Shown: positions 43,124-51,093, numbered from the stretch's first letter. The stretch is 64,000 nucleotides of DNA from an uncultured Prevotellaceae bacterium (GCA_902801375.1 CADCIB010000002.1:62001-126000); one strand, 5' to 3'. Notes: generated from the letters alone by a model not told the origin. Made by a program: numbers and translations.

Positions 43124-45250
43124 ATGAAGAAGAAGTTGTTATCAATATTAGGTGCATTGTTGCTCCCCTTAGCGGTATTTGCGCAGAACACTGTGACGAT
43201 AAACGGAACAATGCCGGCATTGCCCGATGGCACTGAAGTGCTCGTCAGCAATTATGCAGTCTATGACAGGTCAGTCAGTAGCGAAATTCTTGCAAAATGC
43301 CCCATTAAGAATGGGAAGTTCACGATGCAGTTTGAAATCAATGAGCCACGACAAGTGGTGGTCTGGGTAGAGAGGCCCCACAGCAACAAGCCCATCGTGG
43401 TAATGCCCGGTGACCAGGTTTCCATAAACGCGGATAAGCCCCACGGTTTGTTCCAGGCCGATGTGGAGGGTGCAAAGACCGATGAGGCATTCAACAAGAT
43501 ATATGAAAAGCCTTATCGGAAAGACCGACCGCAGGACATATCCCAGACTGATTACATGAAGCAACTCATCAAGGAGAATAAGAATTCTTTCTTCGGACCA
43601 CTGCTCGTATATGCATGGTCTGGGCATAGCCTGGGCTATGAAGAGTTCTACAATTTGTTCCCCAAACAGGTGCAGGAGTCATTCCATGGGCAGGCGCTCA
43701 AGGTGATGGTAGAAAACGAACGGGCAGAGAAGGCGAAGGCTAATGACCCGGCGCAGAAGGCGAAGGCCAATGCGCTCAAACGACAGACGCCTGCTTACGA
43801 CAAACCCGAAAATGTGATTGACGCCATCGTCGCACAATACCCGGGAAAGGTGGTGTTCATCGACTTCTGGGCTACTTGGTGCGGACCTTGCCGAAACGCT
43901 ATGAAGACCATACAACCATTAGAGCCGTGGATGGCCGAAAACGACATTGTGCGTGTCTATGTCTCCGCGCCCAGCAGTGACGCCACGAAATGGGAACTCA
44001 TGATCACTGACATCGGTGGAAACCATTATTTCCTCAACGACGAGGAATGGAAGGCCATCGGTAATCGCTATGGTTTCGGCGGGATACCATACTACCATAT
44101 CTATAACAAACAAGGCGAGTGCACATTCTCACATACTGGTTACCCTGGCAATGACAGGATGAAGGAGGAATTCCAAAAAGCTCTGTCCCCATCTCTCGTA
44201 TCTGATTCCTCACCTTTTGTCACCATCCGAGGAACTGTCGAAGGAATGGACGGCAAAACGGTCTCGCTTTTCTATTCGGGAATGCCCGAACGCAACAGAC
44301 CTGTCGAGGAGGGAACGGCAACCATCACAAATGGTGCATACGAGATGGTCATCCCCGCTACGGAAACGATGATTTACCACATCGAATGCCCCCGTTTTAC
44401 GGCGCAGTTCGTGGCAAGCCCAGGCGATGAAATCGTCTTCTCAGGACATACGCTCCTCAAAGCCAACGCGTTACAAGAACAGCTGAAATTGGCTACCGAC
44501 GCCATGTGGAGCGCCTATAACGAAGGGCGTGTCAAAGCCTATCAACAGCACAAAGCCATCTTGGACGAGGTGAACGATAATCCCGATAAGGAGTTTTCGC
44601 TGAAAAGTTCGCCCGATTATATCGCATACACTGATGAGATTGCGCAATGGGAAATAGAGCATGGCAAGGCCGTCAGAAAGCTCATGCATGAAAACCGCGA
44701 TAATATCTTCGGCATTGCTTGCTTCGCCTATCATGCAGGGTTCATGGACCCTACTCAGGATATGTACGACGAACTGTCTGACGAGGTGAAACAGTCAGCC
44801 TACGGACAGGCAATGAAGACTGCTGTGGAAAACTCCTGGGTAGGTAGGGTAATGGCAGACTTTACCCTTCCCGATGCTGATGGGAATATGCACTCGATGA
44901 AGGAACTGCTCAAAGGACATGACTATCTGATGATTGATTTCTGGGCAAGCTGGTGCAAACCTTGTCGGCGTGGACTGCCTTTCATGAAAGACTATGCCAA
45001 GAAATATGAGAAAGACAATTTGGCCATGCTCAACGTCTCTATCGATAAGAAGAGGGAAGACTGGATCAAGGCCAACAACGACGAGAACCTGCCGTGGACA
45101 TCATTGTGGGATAACAACGAAGTGGCCAAAAGCTTTGGAGTTCGTGCCATACCCTCGGTGTGGCTGCTCGACAAGAACGGAAACGTTATCTTTGCACAAA
45201 AATGGGGCGACAGCATCGGAATGGCCCTGCGAAAGGTGTTTGGACATTAA
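43124..45250 (+). CDS. Tandem DUF4369-thioredoxin (TlpA-like) protein
   Basis: 708 aa secreted protein made of two similar halves. Signal peptide MKKKLLSILGALLLPLAVFAQ. First half: a DUF4369-like strand domain (VTINGTMPALPDGTEVLV), a helical linker, and a thioredoxin domain with WCGPC (Cys253, Cys256) and GFGGIPYYHI. Second half from about residue 365: again a DUF4369-like domain (VTIRGTVEGMDGKTVSLF), helical region, and thioredoxin with WCKPC (Cys611, Cys614) and GVRAIPSVWLL. TlpA-like proteins reduce or exchange disulfides in the periplasm. The start at 43124 fits the signal peptide; the upstream frame to 43004 overlaps the terminator. Read-through from the SusCD locus is plausible. Confidence 0.85.
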   Translation: MKKKLLSILGALLLPLAVFAQNTVTINGTMPALPDGTEVLVSNYAVYDRSVSSEILAKCPIKNGKFTMQFEINEPRQVVVWVERPHSNKPIVVMPGDQVSINADKPHGLFQADVEGAKTDEAFNKIYEKPYRKDRPQDISQTDYMKQLIKENKNSFFGPLLVYAWSGHSLGYEEFYNLFPKQVQESFHGQALKVMVENERAEKAKANDPAQKAKANALKRQTPAYDKPENVIDAIVAQYPGKVVFIDFWATWCGPCRNAMKTIQPLEPWMAENDIVRVYVSAPSSDATKWELMITDIGGNHYFLNDEEWKAIGNRYGFGGIPYYHIYNKQGECTFSHTGYPGNDRMKEEFQKALSPSLVSDSSPFVTIRGTVEGMDGKTVSLFYSGMPERNRPVEEGTATITNGAYEMVIPATETMIYHIECPRFTAQFVASPGDEIVFSGHTLLKANALQEQLKLATDAMWSAYNEGRVKAYQQHKAILDEVNDNPDKEFSLKSSPDYIAYTDEIAQWEIEHGKAVRKLMHENRDNIFGIACFAYHAGFMDPTQDMYDELSDEVKQSAYGQAMKTAVENSWVGRVMADFTLPDADGNMHSMKELLKGHDYLMIDFWASWCKPCRRGLPFMKDYAKKYEKDNLAMLNVSIDKKREDWIKANNDENLPWTSLWDNNEVAKSFGVRAIPSVWLLDKNGNVIFAQKWGDSIGMALRKVFGH

Positions 45251-45305
45251 GTGTTGGGAATGATATACCTTTTGGCAGTAACCTCCAATTGTGTATAAAT
45301 ATACA

Positions 45306-45337
45306 AAAATGAGCATCCTACCAAGGTTGCTCATTTT
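45306..45337. terminator. Bidirectional terminator after the thioredoxin gene
   Basis: AAAATGAGCA (45306-45315) pairs with TGCTCATTTT (45328-45337). It sits between the plus-strand thioredoxin gene and the minus-strand gene remnant at 45342 and could have served both. Confidence 0.65.
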
Positions 45338-45341
45338 CATT

Positions 45342-45472
45342 TTAACTTACCAACAATAGATACCTATTCAGATAGTTATTGATGGTTTCTTTGATTAATT
45401 TGTCTATCAAAGATGCTTTACTGTCTTTTATAATAATTCCGTCAGCATCAACTTCATGCTCTTTGTTCTTTG
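45342..45472 (-). pseudogene. 3' remnant of an unknown gene, 5' part lost at an IS junction
   Basis: The minus strand from about 45472 to the TAA at 45342-45344 is open for some 43 codons. It reads as a convincing protein end (NKEHEVDADGIIIKDSK, then ASLIDKLIKETINNYLNRY and LLLVS), with AT-rich codon use. There is no start codon at the right-hand border; instead the sequence abruptly becomes GC-rich transposase sequence at about 45473. I do not recognise the family. The most likely history is insertion of an IS element followed by deletion of the rest of the gene. Confidence 0.55.
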
Positions 45473-45690
45473 CAGGACGCAAGGGAGCGCATCGGCTCGT
45501 TCATCGTCTTCTACAACGACCGGCGCCCGCATGCCAGCATCGGCATGAAAGCCCCCTCTCAGGCACACATGGAGCAGGGCCCGCAGCGGGTCATGTGGAA
45601 GGCGGCGGGAGGGCTCTCGGGGGCTGTCTGCCCCCCCTGCCGCAGGGCACCCCCTGAGTGTTTTTCATGGTCTGGCTGCGCCCGGGAGCA
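45473..45690 (+). pseudogene. 3' remnant of an IS3-family transposase (integrase core end)
   Basis: The frame reads LQDARERIGSFIVFYNDRRP then HASIGMKAPSQAHMEQGPQ. This is the end of an IS3/IS150-type OrfB, where the YN-RPH-SLG-PSQ pattern follows the last catalytic Glu. The catalytic DDE part is missing, so it is a fragment only. The reading frame continues into Gly/Pro/Cys-rich sequence and runs past the GTCAAC motif at 45691. The GC content is well above the flanks. Confidence 0.75.
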
Positions 45691-45915
45691 GTCAACCTTT
45701 CCAGTACAAAGTCAACAAAAAAAGATGAAAAGTAAACAATATCCGTCGGAAGTCCACCTTCTTAGGAATAGAGTCCGCTCGGCGCTTGCGACGCTTCGCT
45801 TGCGAAGAACCTCTCCAGTGAAAGCCGTCAACTTTCCTCAGGCGAGCAAGTCAACCTTTTCCGTACGGATAGCCTAATGTTAAAAAATCAAAGGCTAAAA
45901 AGAGTCAACCTTATT
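45691..45915. repeat. Cluster of GTCAACCTTT-type motifs beside the IS remnant
   Basis: GTCAAC words occur at 45691, 45711, 45827, 45850 and 45904, four of them extended as GTCAAC(C)TTT(T)CC or similar. The first two pairs are spaced 20 and 23 nt. Between them lies a GC-rich segment (45772-45815) with a CTTCGC/GCGAAG hairpin. They may be nested IS ends or a small non-autonomous element. No gene is supported in 45691-46021; a 75-codon frame at 45877-46104 runs through the promoter and is rejected. Confidence 0.5.
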
Positions 45916-46013
45916 CAGGACAAGACACTCCGTTGGTTATTGTATAAAGAAAAAAATGCGTATTTTTGTTTTCTTTTTCTTGCATTTTTCTTGCATAATT
46001 CAAAAATTTTTCG

Positions 46014-46021
46014 TAACTTTG
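46014..46021 (+). promoter_or_regulatory. -7 promoter element for the leader RNA and DUF4153 gene
   Basis: TAACTTTG after a long A/T-rich stretch with repeated CTTGCAT words. Transcription should begin near 46027, which leaves a leader of about 210 nt. Confidence 0.65.
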
Positions 46022-46027
46022 CAACTG

Positions 46028-46185
46028 TAAATCCATGCGATGGACAGGTATGTTTCGCGCTGCGGCCGCTGATGTGGGATGGCGCCCCCACGGATGTCTG
46101 CTGAGGCCGAATATACCGCCTGCCAGCGCCCCGTCAACGTGAGTTGGCGCCCTCATGAGACACCGGCGGCAGGGTCTGCAAGCAT
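46028..46185 (+). ncRNA. GC-rich structured leader RNA with a three-way junction, class unknown
   Basis: Predicted by eye. P1: 46036-46038 with 46178-46180 and 46042-46045 with 46174-46177. P2: GGUAU 46047-46051 with AUACC 46113-46117, then CGGCC 46063-46067 with GGCCG 46105-46109, then GUGGG 46074-46078 with CCCAC 46087-46091. P3: CCUGCC 46119-46124 with GGCAGG 46168-46173, then GCGCC 46126-46130 with GGCGC 46146-46150. The region is GC-rich between AT-rich flanks, has its own promoter and codes for nothing convincing. It may regulate the DUF4153 gene or be an independent small RNA. It shows no U-tract at its end. No known riboswitch, SRP RNA, tmRNA or RNase P signature was recognised. Confidence 0.5.
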
Positions 46186-46236
46186 TGTGTGTGTGTTAAC
46201 CTTTCTAATGTGTTCAAAAAGATGAAAGGGAGAAAG

Positions 46237-47871
46237 ATGAATACAAAATTGAAAACCCTGTTGAAGCAGTTGCTGCAAAGCCCGCGGCGTTTCCCTGTGG
46301 AGATGGCCCTGGGGATTGCGTTCTTTGTCATCGCTGTCTGGCACAGCGAGTCGTCCACATGGAATGAATCAGTCGCACGGATGGTAATCGACGTCAACGA
46401 CGATATCCTCTGGCTGTTCGTTCCGTTGATGGTGCTGACGTTCTGGCTCCAGCGGGTTAACCGTTGGGCTTATCTCGCTTCGTTCTTTGTCTTCCTGCCG
46501 CTGATGGCAGTCGACCTGAAGCCTTTCCTTTGGACATACGGCTTCGGATTCACGTATGTGCTGGCAGCCATTTTGCTCGTTGTCGGCAACAGGCGGATGG
46601 ACAACCGCTCGTTTGCGGCTCATGCCCTGCATGTGGTCACCCAGTTGTTTTTCGGCTTGCTCATTACCGTCATTCTCAACTTGGCTGTGATGGCCATTGT
46701 CGCCTCGTTCCTATACATTTTCGGCATCGACAAGCCCGTCCATCTCTACGAGCACATTATCCAGTTCATCTGGTTCGTTTTGGCTCCGCAGGTGTGCTGC
46801 ACCCTTATCCGTCAGAACGAGGACGAAGTCAGCGACCCCCCAAAAGTGTTAAGGCTCATCCTCAACTTCATTCTATCTCCGGCCCTCATTGTCTATACCG
46901 TTATCCTTTATGCCTATTTCATCAAAATTGTCTTCGAATGGGACTTGCCCAAGGGCGGTGTGGCTTGGATGGTGATGGCGTTCATCGCTGTGGCTTTGGT
47001 AGGCCGTGTGGCGCAGTCGATTCTCAACCGGCGGTACTTCGACGGGTTCTACCGTCGTTTCACGCTGATAGCCATCCTCCCGCTTGTCATGTACTGGATA
47101 GGCAGCATCTACCGCATCCGTCTGTACAGCTTCACCGAGAGCCGTTTCTACCTGATGGTGGCCGGTGTGTTGATGACACTTTTTGTGCTGATGCTGTTCA
47201 AGGAGCGTACTCGGCGATACCAGCTCATGGCGCTCATTTTTGGCGCGGCCATCATTCTGTTCACCTATATTCCAGGCATTTCCGCCAAGATAATCGGACT
47301 GGAATGCCAAAAACAGCGGTTGGCGGAAATCATCAGCGAACTGAAGCTGAATGATGCGCAGACAGGCCGGCTGAATGATGAAATAGACATGAGGCGCATC
47401 AAGCAGGACAGTCTTTTGTGCGAGAAATACAAGGACGCGAGTAGCGTCATCGACTATGTTCGTGACGGAATCGGGTCAGAAGAGTTTCTGAAGCAATATG
47501 GCGAATGGACTCACTCGGAGTATGAGTTCGATGCTCGCCGGTCTGAGGACGCGTCTGGGGGCGACTGGCATAAAAGGAAGAAGTCCGTGGAGTTGGGAGA
47601 CTATAGCATCCTGCTTCCTGAAGGACGATACAATTGCAGCTTTGACGGCAAGAACGTGACCGTCAGGAATCAAGATTCGGTGGTCCTGGAATATCCCATC
47701 AATTCCCTTGTCAGGAAGAACACCGTGCTCCTGCATCGCCCCGAGCAACTGTTCATCTATCGCAATGACTCGCTCTTGCTGGTACTGCAAAGCGTTTGCA
47801 TCAAAGATACTGTCGTGACAGATGTGGGATGCTATAATTTCCAGGTGTTCAGGAAACAGGTGAAACAATAA
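46237..47871 (+). CDS. DUF4153-family polytopic membrane protein
   Basis: 544 aa from the ATG at 46237, chosen because GGGAGAAAG precedes it; an ATG at 46222 is also in frame. About ten membrane segments fill residues 20-370 (for example VEMALGIAFFVIAVWH, WLFVPLMVLTFWLQRV, AAILLVVGNRR, LLITVILNLAVMAIVASFLY). They are followed by a soluble C-terminal region with KLNDAQTGRLNDEIDMRRIK and a strand-rich end. This matches the DUF4153 family, of unknown function. The protein lies behind a long structured leader and is not followed by a co-directional gene: DUF721 converges on it. Confidence 0.75.
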   Translation: MNTKLKTLLKQLLQSPRRFPVEMALGIAFFVIAVWHSESSTWNESVARMVIDVNDDILWLFVPLMVLTFWLQRVNRWAYLASFFVFLPLMAVDLKPFLWTYGFGFTYVLAAILLVVGNRRMDNRSFAAHALHVVTQLFFGLLITVILNLAVMAIVASFLYIFGIDKPVHLYEHIIQFIWFVLAPQVCCTLIRQNEDEVSDPPKVLRLILNFILSPALIVYTVILYAYFIKIVFEWDLPKGGVAWMVMAFIAVALVGRVAQSILNRRYFDGFYRRFTLIAILPLVMYWIGSIYRIRLYSFTESRFYLMVAGVLMTLFVLMLFKERTRRYQLMALIFGAAIILFTYIPGISAKIIGLECQKQRLAEIISELKLNDAQTGRLNDEIDMRRIKQDSLLCEKYKDASSVIDYVRDGIGSEEFLKQYGEWTHSEYEFDARRSEDASGGDWHKRKKSVELGDYSILLPEGRYNCSFDGKNVTVRNQDSVVLEYPINSLVRKNTVLLHRPEQLFIYRNDSLLLVLQSVCIKDTVVTDVGCYNFQVFRKQVKQ

Positions 47872-47883
47872 TACCCAGGTGCA

Positions 47884-48174
47884 TTAGTAGAACCGGATGT
47901 CGGTGATGATGCGTGAGCCGACATGCTGGTTCAGTCGGTTCACCAGCTCGGTGCGCATCATGGAGAGCTCGGAACGCAAGGCGGGGCTGGTGATTTTCAC
48001 GTGGAGCGTTTGGTTGCGAATGAATTTCTCGCCCGTGTAACGTGCCACACCCTTTCCTGCGATTTCCTCCCAGGAGTCGATGAGGCGTGTTTGTAGCATG
48101 GGCGTTTCCAGGCCATTCTCGCGCAGGCATTTGCCGAGAACGTCGTCTAAGGATTGTACACTACGGCGGAACAT
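47884..48174 (-). CDS. DUF721-domain protein
   Basis: 96 aa. The DUF721 (DciA-like) fold is recognised from SLDDVLGKCLRENGL, the WEEIAGKGVARYT block, LHVKITSPALRSELSMM and ELVNRLNQHVG. In other bacteria the DUF721-derived protein DciA loads the replicative helicase; many Bacteroidales encode a short form downstream of recF. Here recF is 14 kb away. It is separated from the 5-formyl-THF cyclo-ligase gene by a heptamer repeat array at 48186-48276. Confidence 0.8.
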   Translation of the reverse strand: MFRRSVQSLDDVLGKCLRENGLETPMLQTRLIDSWEEIAGKGVARYTGEKFIRNQTLHVKITSPALRSELSMMRTELVNRLNQHVGSRIITDIRFY

Positions 48175-48185
48175 GGGAAGGGAAG

Positions 48186-48276
48186 GGTGATGGTTGAAGG
48201 ATGATGGTTGAAGGGTGATGGTTGAAGGGTGATGGTTGATGGTTGAAGGTTGATGGTTGAAGGTTGAAGGATGAGG
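48186..48276. repeat. Thirteen-unit heptamer tandem array
   Basis: Thirteen consecutive 7-nt units with no gaps, variants of GGTGATG, GTTGAAG, GTTGATG and GATGATG, ending GATGAGG. It fills nearly the whole gap between DUF721 and the cyclo-ligase stop codon. It is the largest member of the repeat family also seen at 12286-12321 and inside glmM. Confidence 0.9.
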
Positions 48277-48286
48277 GAGGAGGTGT

Positions 48287-48820
48287 TCAGGAGATGACTT
48301 CGTCCATCATGATGTCGTTGTCGTCGGCAGGGATGCCTGGCATCTTTTGGAAGGGGAAACATACACCTATTTTATATAATGCAGGTATGCGCGCGAGGAA
48401 ACGGTCGTAGTAGCCCTTGCCGCGCCCGAGGCGGTTGCCCCGTGTGTCGAAGCCCATTCCGGGCACGATGGCCACATCGATGCTTTCCAATTGGGTGAAA
48501 GGTTTACCCACGGGTTCCATGATGTTGAAGAATCCGCCCATCAAGTCGTTAGGCCCTTCGTAGCAACGAAGCTCCATCGAAGTGTCGCCTGTCACGGCAG
48601 GAAGGACTACCTGCTTGCCCATAGCCACCAGACGATCCACCGCCTCATGGGTGTTCACCTCGTCGTCGAGCGAGTAGTACATCATGATGGTCTTGGCTGC
48701 TTTCACGCGGGGATGCACCATCAGTTTGGCGATGATGGCTTCCGACATTTCTTTCAGTTGTTCAGGGCTGTACATCCGCTTCTGCATGCGGATGAACTGG
48801 CGAAGTTCCTTCTTGTTCAT
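48287..48820 (-). CDS. 5-formyltetrahydrofolate cyclo-ligase
   Basis: 177 aa enzyme that converts 5-formyl-THF to 5,10-methenyl-THF at the cost of ATP, clearing an inhibitory folate. Motifs: MNKKELRQFIRMQKRMYS at the start, TIMMYYSLDDEVNTH, VVLPAVTGDTSMELRCY, and the diagnostic VPGMGFDTRGNRLGRGKGYYDRFL with the glycine-rich ATP loop. Length is normal. It is 21 nt downstream of the S41 protease gene and may be on the same transcript. Confidence 0.92.
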   Translation of the reverse strand: MNKKELRQFIRMQKRMYSPEQLKEMSEAIIAKLMVHPRVKAAKTIMMYYSLDDEVNTHEAVDRLVAMGKQVVLPAVTGDTSMELRCYEGPNDLMGGFFNIMEPVGKPFTQLESIDVAIVPGMGFDTRGNRLGRGKGYYDRFLARIPALYKIGVCFPFQKMPGIPADDNDIMMDEVIS

Positions 48821-48841
48821 GGTTCCTTTCTGTTGTTTTCT

Positions 48842-50569
48842 TCAAGCACGTGCCACTTGGTTGAAGCGCTGGTTGAGTGAATTGTCCACGAAGGGAATTC
48901 CCCTACTCTGTGCTACTTTCTGTTTCTTTTCGTCCTTTTCGGCTGGCTCTTCCTTTTTGGGGAAAGCTGCATGATTGCGAAACACGTTGAGCGCCTTGAT
49001 GATGACGGGGTCGTCTTGGTTCAGATACTGAATCCAAGAGTCTTCGTCCATGATGTTGTAGATGATGCGGCTGTTGATGTAGCGCTCAAGTAGTGTATGG
49101 CTCTTCTGAATCATCAAATTGCGCCTTTGCAATCCTTTCTTGTCGGCATAAGTGGCAAACTTGTCCACCGTGTTCTGCTTTACCAGATAGTCGGAGAGTT
49201 TAGGCATCTCGCGGAAGGTGCTCAGCTTGGCCCGGTTCTCATCGGTGTATTGGAAGGCGAACTGCAGGATAAGTCCGCTCATCGAGGCTTGCTTATAGTA
49301 AGAAGTGATGTTCGTCGTATCTTCTGGTACGAAGATGTCGGGCGTGATACCACCTCCACCATAGACCGTGCGGCCGATGCCAGTGTGGTAGGCTGGGCCG
49401 GTGTGCTTGATACTGTCTTGCGAGAAGAATTCGCCGTGCTGATAGCGCACGAGCAGGTCTTCCTCGTAGGTGCTCTCGCCAGGTGTATAAGGCTTCTGGA
49501 TGCATCGTCCTGACGGTGAGTAATAGCGGGCGATAGTCAAGCGGATCATGCTGCCGTCAGGGAAGTCCAGTTGTTTCTGTACCAATCCTTTTCCAAACGA
49601 GCGGCGTCCAATCACCGTACCTCGGTCGTTGTCCTGAATGGCACCAGCAAAGATTTCACTGGCTGAGGCCGAAGCCTCGTTGATGAGCACGACGAGAGGT
49701 ATCTTCTGATAGCTTCCGCGCCCATCGCTGCGGTAGTCCTGACGTGGCGACTTGCGTCCTTCCGTATATACGATGAGCTTATTCTTGGGCAGGAACTCGT
49801 TGACAATCTGAACGGCTGACATCAGATAGCCGCCCGTGTTGTCGCGCAAGTCTATCACCAAGTTGCTGAATCCTTGTTGCGAAAGCTCTGCCAAAGCGAT
49901 GAGCATTTCGGGATAAGTGTTCTCACCGAAACTCTTAATGCGGATATAACCTGTTTCATCATCAAGCATATACGTGGCCGTCACGCTGTGGGTTGGTATC
50001 TCGCCACGAGTCACGGTAAATTGTTTCACCTTGCTGTCGCCATAGCGCAGCACGCCGATTTTCACTTTTGTGTCTTTCGGGCCTTTTAGGCGGTGCATGG
50101 CCTCCTCGTTGGTTACCTCTTTGCCCACGAAAGGCTTGTCGTCTACGCTGACAATCTTGTCGCCAGCCAGGAGGCCAGCCCTCTCGGCGGGGCCGTTCTT
50201 GATGACTCCCTGTACGTGGATGGTGTCCTCTCGGATGACAAACTCAATGCCCACCCCTGAGAACGAGCCTTTCAGGTCGTCGGTGGCAGTCTGCACATCC
50301 TTTGCGCTGATGTAGACAGAATGTGGGTCCAGATCGGCCAGTATCTGCGGAATGGCCCGCTCCATGAGCGAGTCCATGTTGACAGCATCCACATATTGGT
50401 CGTTTACGATATTCAGCAGATTGTTGAGCCGTGAGCTCCCACTGTTGATGATGTTCAAACGGTTGGATGAGAAATGGTTGGCGAAGAATGTGCCAAAGAG
50501 GATGCCAACGACCACACAGGCGGCCATCATCAAAGGCATGTAGCGGTTTGTATTTTTCGATTGTTTCAT
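48842..50569 (-). CDS. S41-family C-terminal processing protease with PDZ domain
   Basis: 575 aa. One N-terminal membrane anchor (MPLMMAACVVVGILFGTFFA), then a helical region, a PDZ domain at about 85-185 (FSGVGIEFVIREDTIHVQGV, AGLLAGDKIVSVD) and the S41 core with GYIRIKSFGENTYPE, LVIDLRDNTGGYL, the nucleophile Ser in NEASASASEIFAG and the general-base Lys in GRRSFGKGLVQ. Such tail-specific proteases cut periplasmic proteins from the C-terminus, for example cell-wall hydrolase adaptors. A C-terminal extension of about 170 residues is typical of Bacteroidales forms. Confidence 0.9.
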   Translation of the reverse strand: MKQSKNTNRYMPLMMAACVVVGILFGTFFANHFSSNRLNIINSGSSRLNNLLNIVNDQYVDAVNMDSLMERAIPQILADLDPHSVYISAKDVQTATDDLKGSFSGVGIEFVIREDTIHVQGVIKNGPAERAGLLAGDKIVSVDDKPFVGKEVTNEEAMHRLKGPKDTKVKIGVLRYGDSKVKQFTVTRGEIPTHSVTATYMLDDETGYIRIKSFGENTYPEMLIALAELSQQGFSNLVIDLRDNTGGYLMSAVQIVNEFLPKNKLIVYTEGRKSPRQDYRSDGRGSYQKIPLVVLINEASASASEIFAGAIQDNDRGTVIGRRSFGKGLVQKQLDFPDGSMIRLTIARYYSPSGRCIQKPYTPGESTYEEDLLVRYQHGEFFSQDSIKHTGPAYHTGIGRTVYGGGGITPDIFVPEDTTNITSYYKQASMSGLILQFAFQYTDENRAKLSTFREMPKLSDYLVKQNTVDKFATYADKKGLQRRNLMIQKSHTLLERYINSRIIYNIMDEDSWIQYLNQDDPVIIKALNVFRNHAAFPKKEEPAEKDEKKQKVAQSRGIPFVDNSLNQRFNQVARA

Positions 50570-50614
50570 TGCGCGTATTGGTTTTTGCGTGGCGGAACCA
50601 CGCTACACTGTATG

Positions 50615-50635
50615 TAGGGGTTAGGGGTTGGGGTC
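50615..50635. repeat. Three-unit heptamer repeat overlapping the dCMP deaminase 3' end
   Basis: TAGGGGT, TAGGGGT, TGGGGTC: three 7-nt units at the end of the gene, encoding its last residues (PNP) and the stop. A further small member of the heptamer class. Confidence 0.5.
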
Positions 50636-51055
50636 GTCAGGGTTGAGGTAGACCACTTCGATGCCAGCTCTGCGGAGCAGGTCGATGCCGTCTTCGAGGC
50701 GGTATTTCTCAGCATAGACCACGCGTTGGATACCTGCCTGGATGATGAGTTTGGAGCATTCTATGCAGGGCGAGGCGGTGACGTAAAGCGTAGCGCCATC
50801 GCTGTTGTTCTCGCTGCGTGCCAATTTGGTGATGGCATTGGCCTCAGCATGTAGCACGTAGGGTTTTGTGACGTTGTTGTCGTCCTCACAGATGTTTTCG
50901 AATCCACTGGGTGTACCGTTGTAACCGTCGCTGATAATCATCTTGTCTTTCACTACGAGAGCACCCACCTGACGGCGGCGGCAGTAGCTGTTCTCCGCCC
51001 AGATGCGGGCCATGCGGAGGTAGCGGAGGTCGAGGTCGTGTTGTTTCTTTTCCAT
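50621..51055 (-). CDS. Deoxycytidylate (dCMP) deaminase, ComEB-like
   Basis: About 144 aa cytidine-deaminase-fold enzyme that converts dCMP to dUMP for thymidylate synthesis. Zinc site: His-Ala-Glu in VLHAEANAI and Pro-Cys-x-x-Cys in TASPCIECSKLI. The family start LDLRYLRMARIWAENSYCRR and the VGALVVKDKMIISDGYNGTP block are clear. An upstream TTG at 51061 is in frame; the ATG at 51055 is preferred. The C-terminus runs into a short heptamer tract, giving a NPDDPNP end. Located between the M3 peptidase and S41 protease genes on the same strand. Confidence 0.9.
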   Translation of the reverse strand: MEKKQHDLDLRYLRMARIWAENSYCRRRQVGALVVKDKMIISDGYNGTPSGFENICEDDNNVTKPYVLHAEANAITKLARSENNSDGATLYVTASPCIECSKLIIQAGIQRVVYAEKYRLEDGIDLLRRAGIEVVYLNPDDPNP

Positions 51056-51093
51056 TTTCAATTTATAGAGTCGCTGCGGCGACTGACTGAACC

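Noticed and set aside
45877-46104. A 75-codon frame between the IS scar and the DUF4153 gene.
   Set aside because: It runs across the promoter at 46014 and into the structured RNA, and its translation has no protein-like pattern.
46028-46185. Assignment of the second leader RNA as SRP RNA, tmRNA, RNase P, 6S or a TPP/cobalamin riboswitch.
   Set aside because: None of the diagnostic conserved words of the classes I know were found; left unassigned. 6S-type RNAs are too poorly conserved to exclude by eye.
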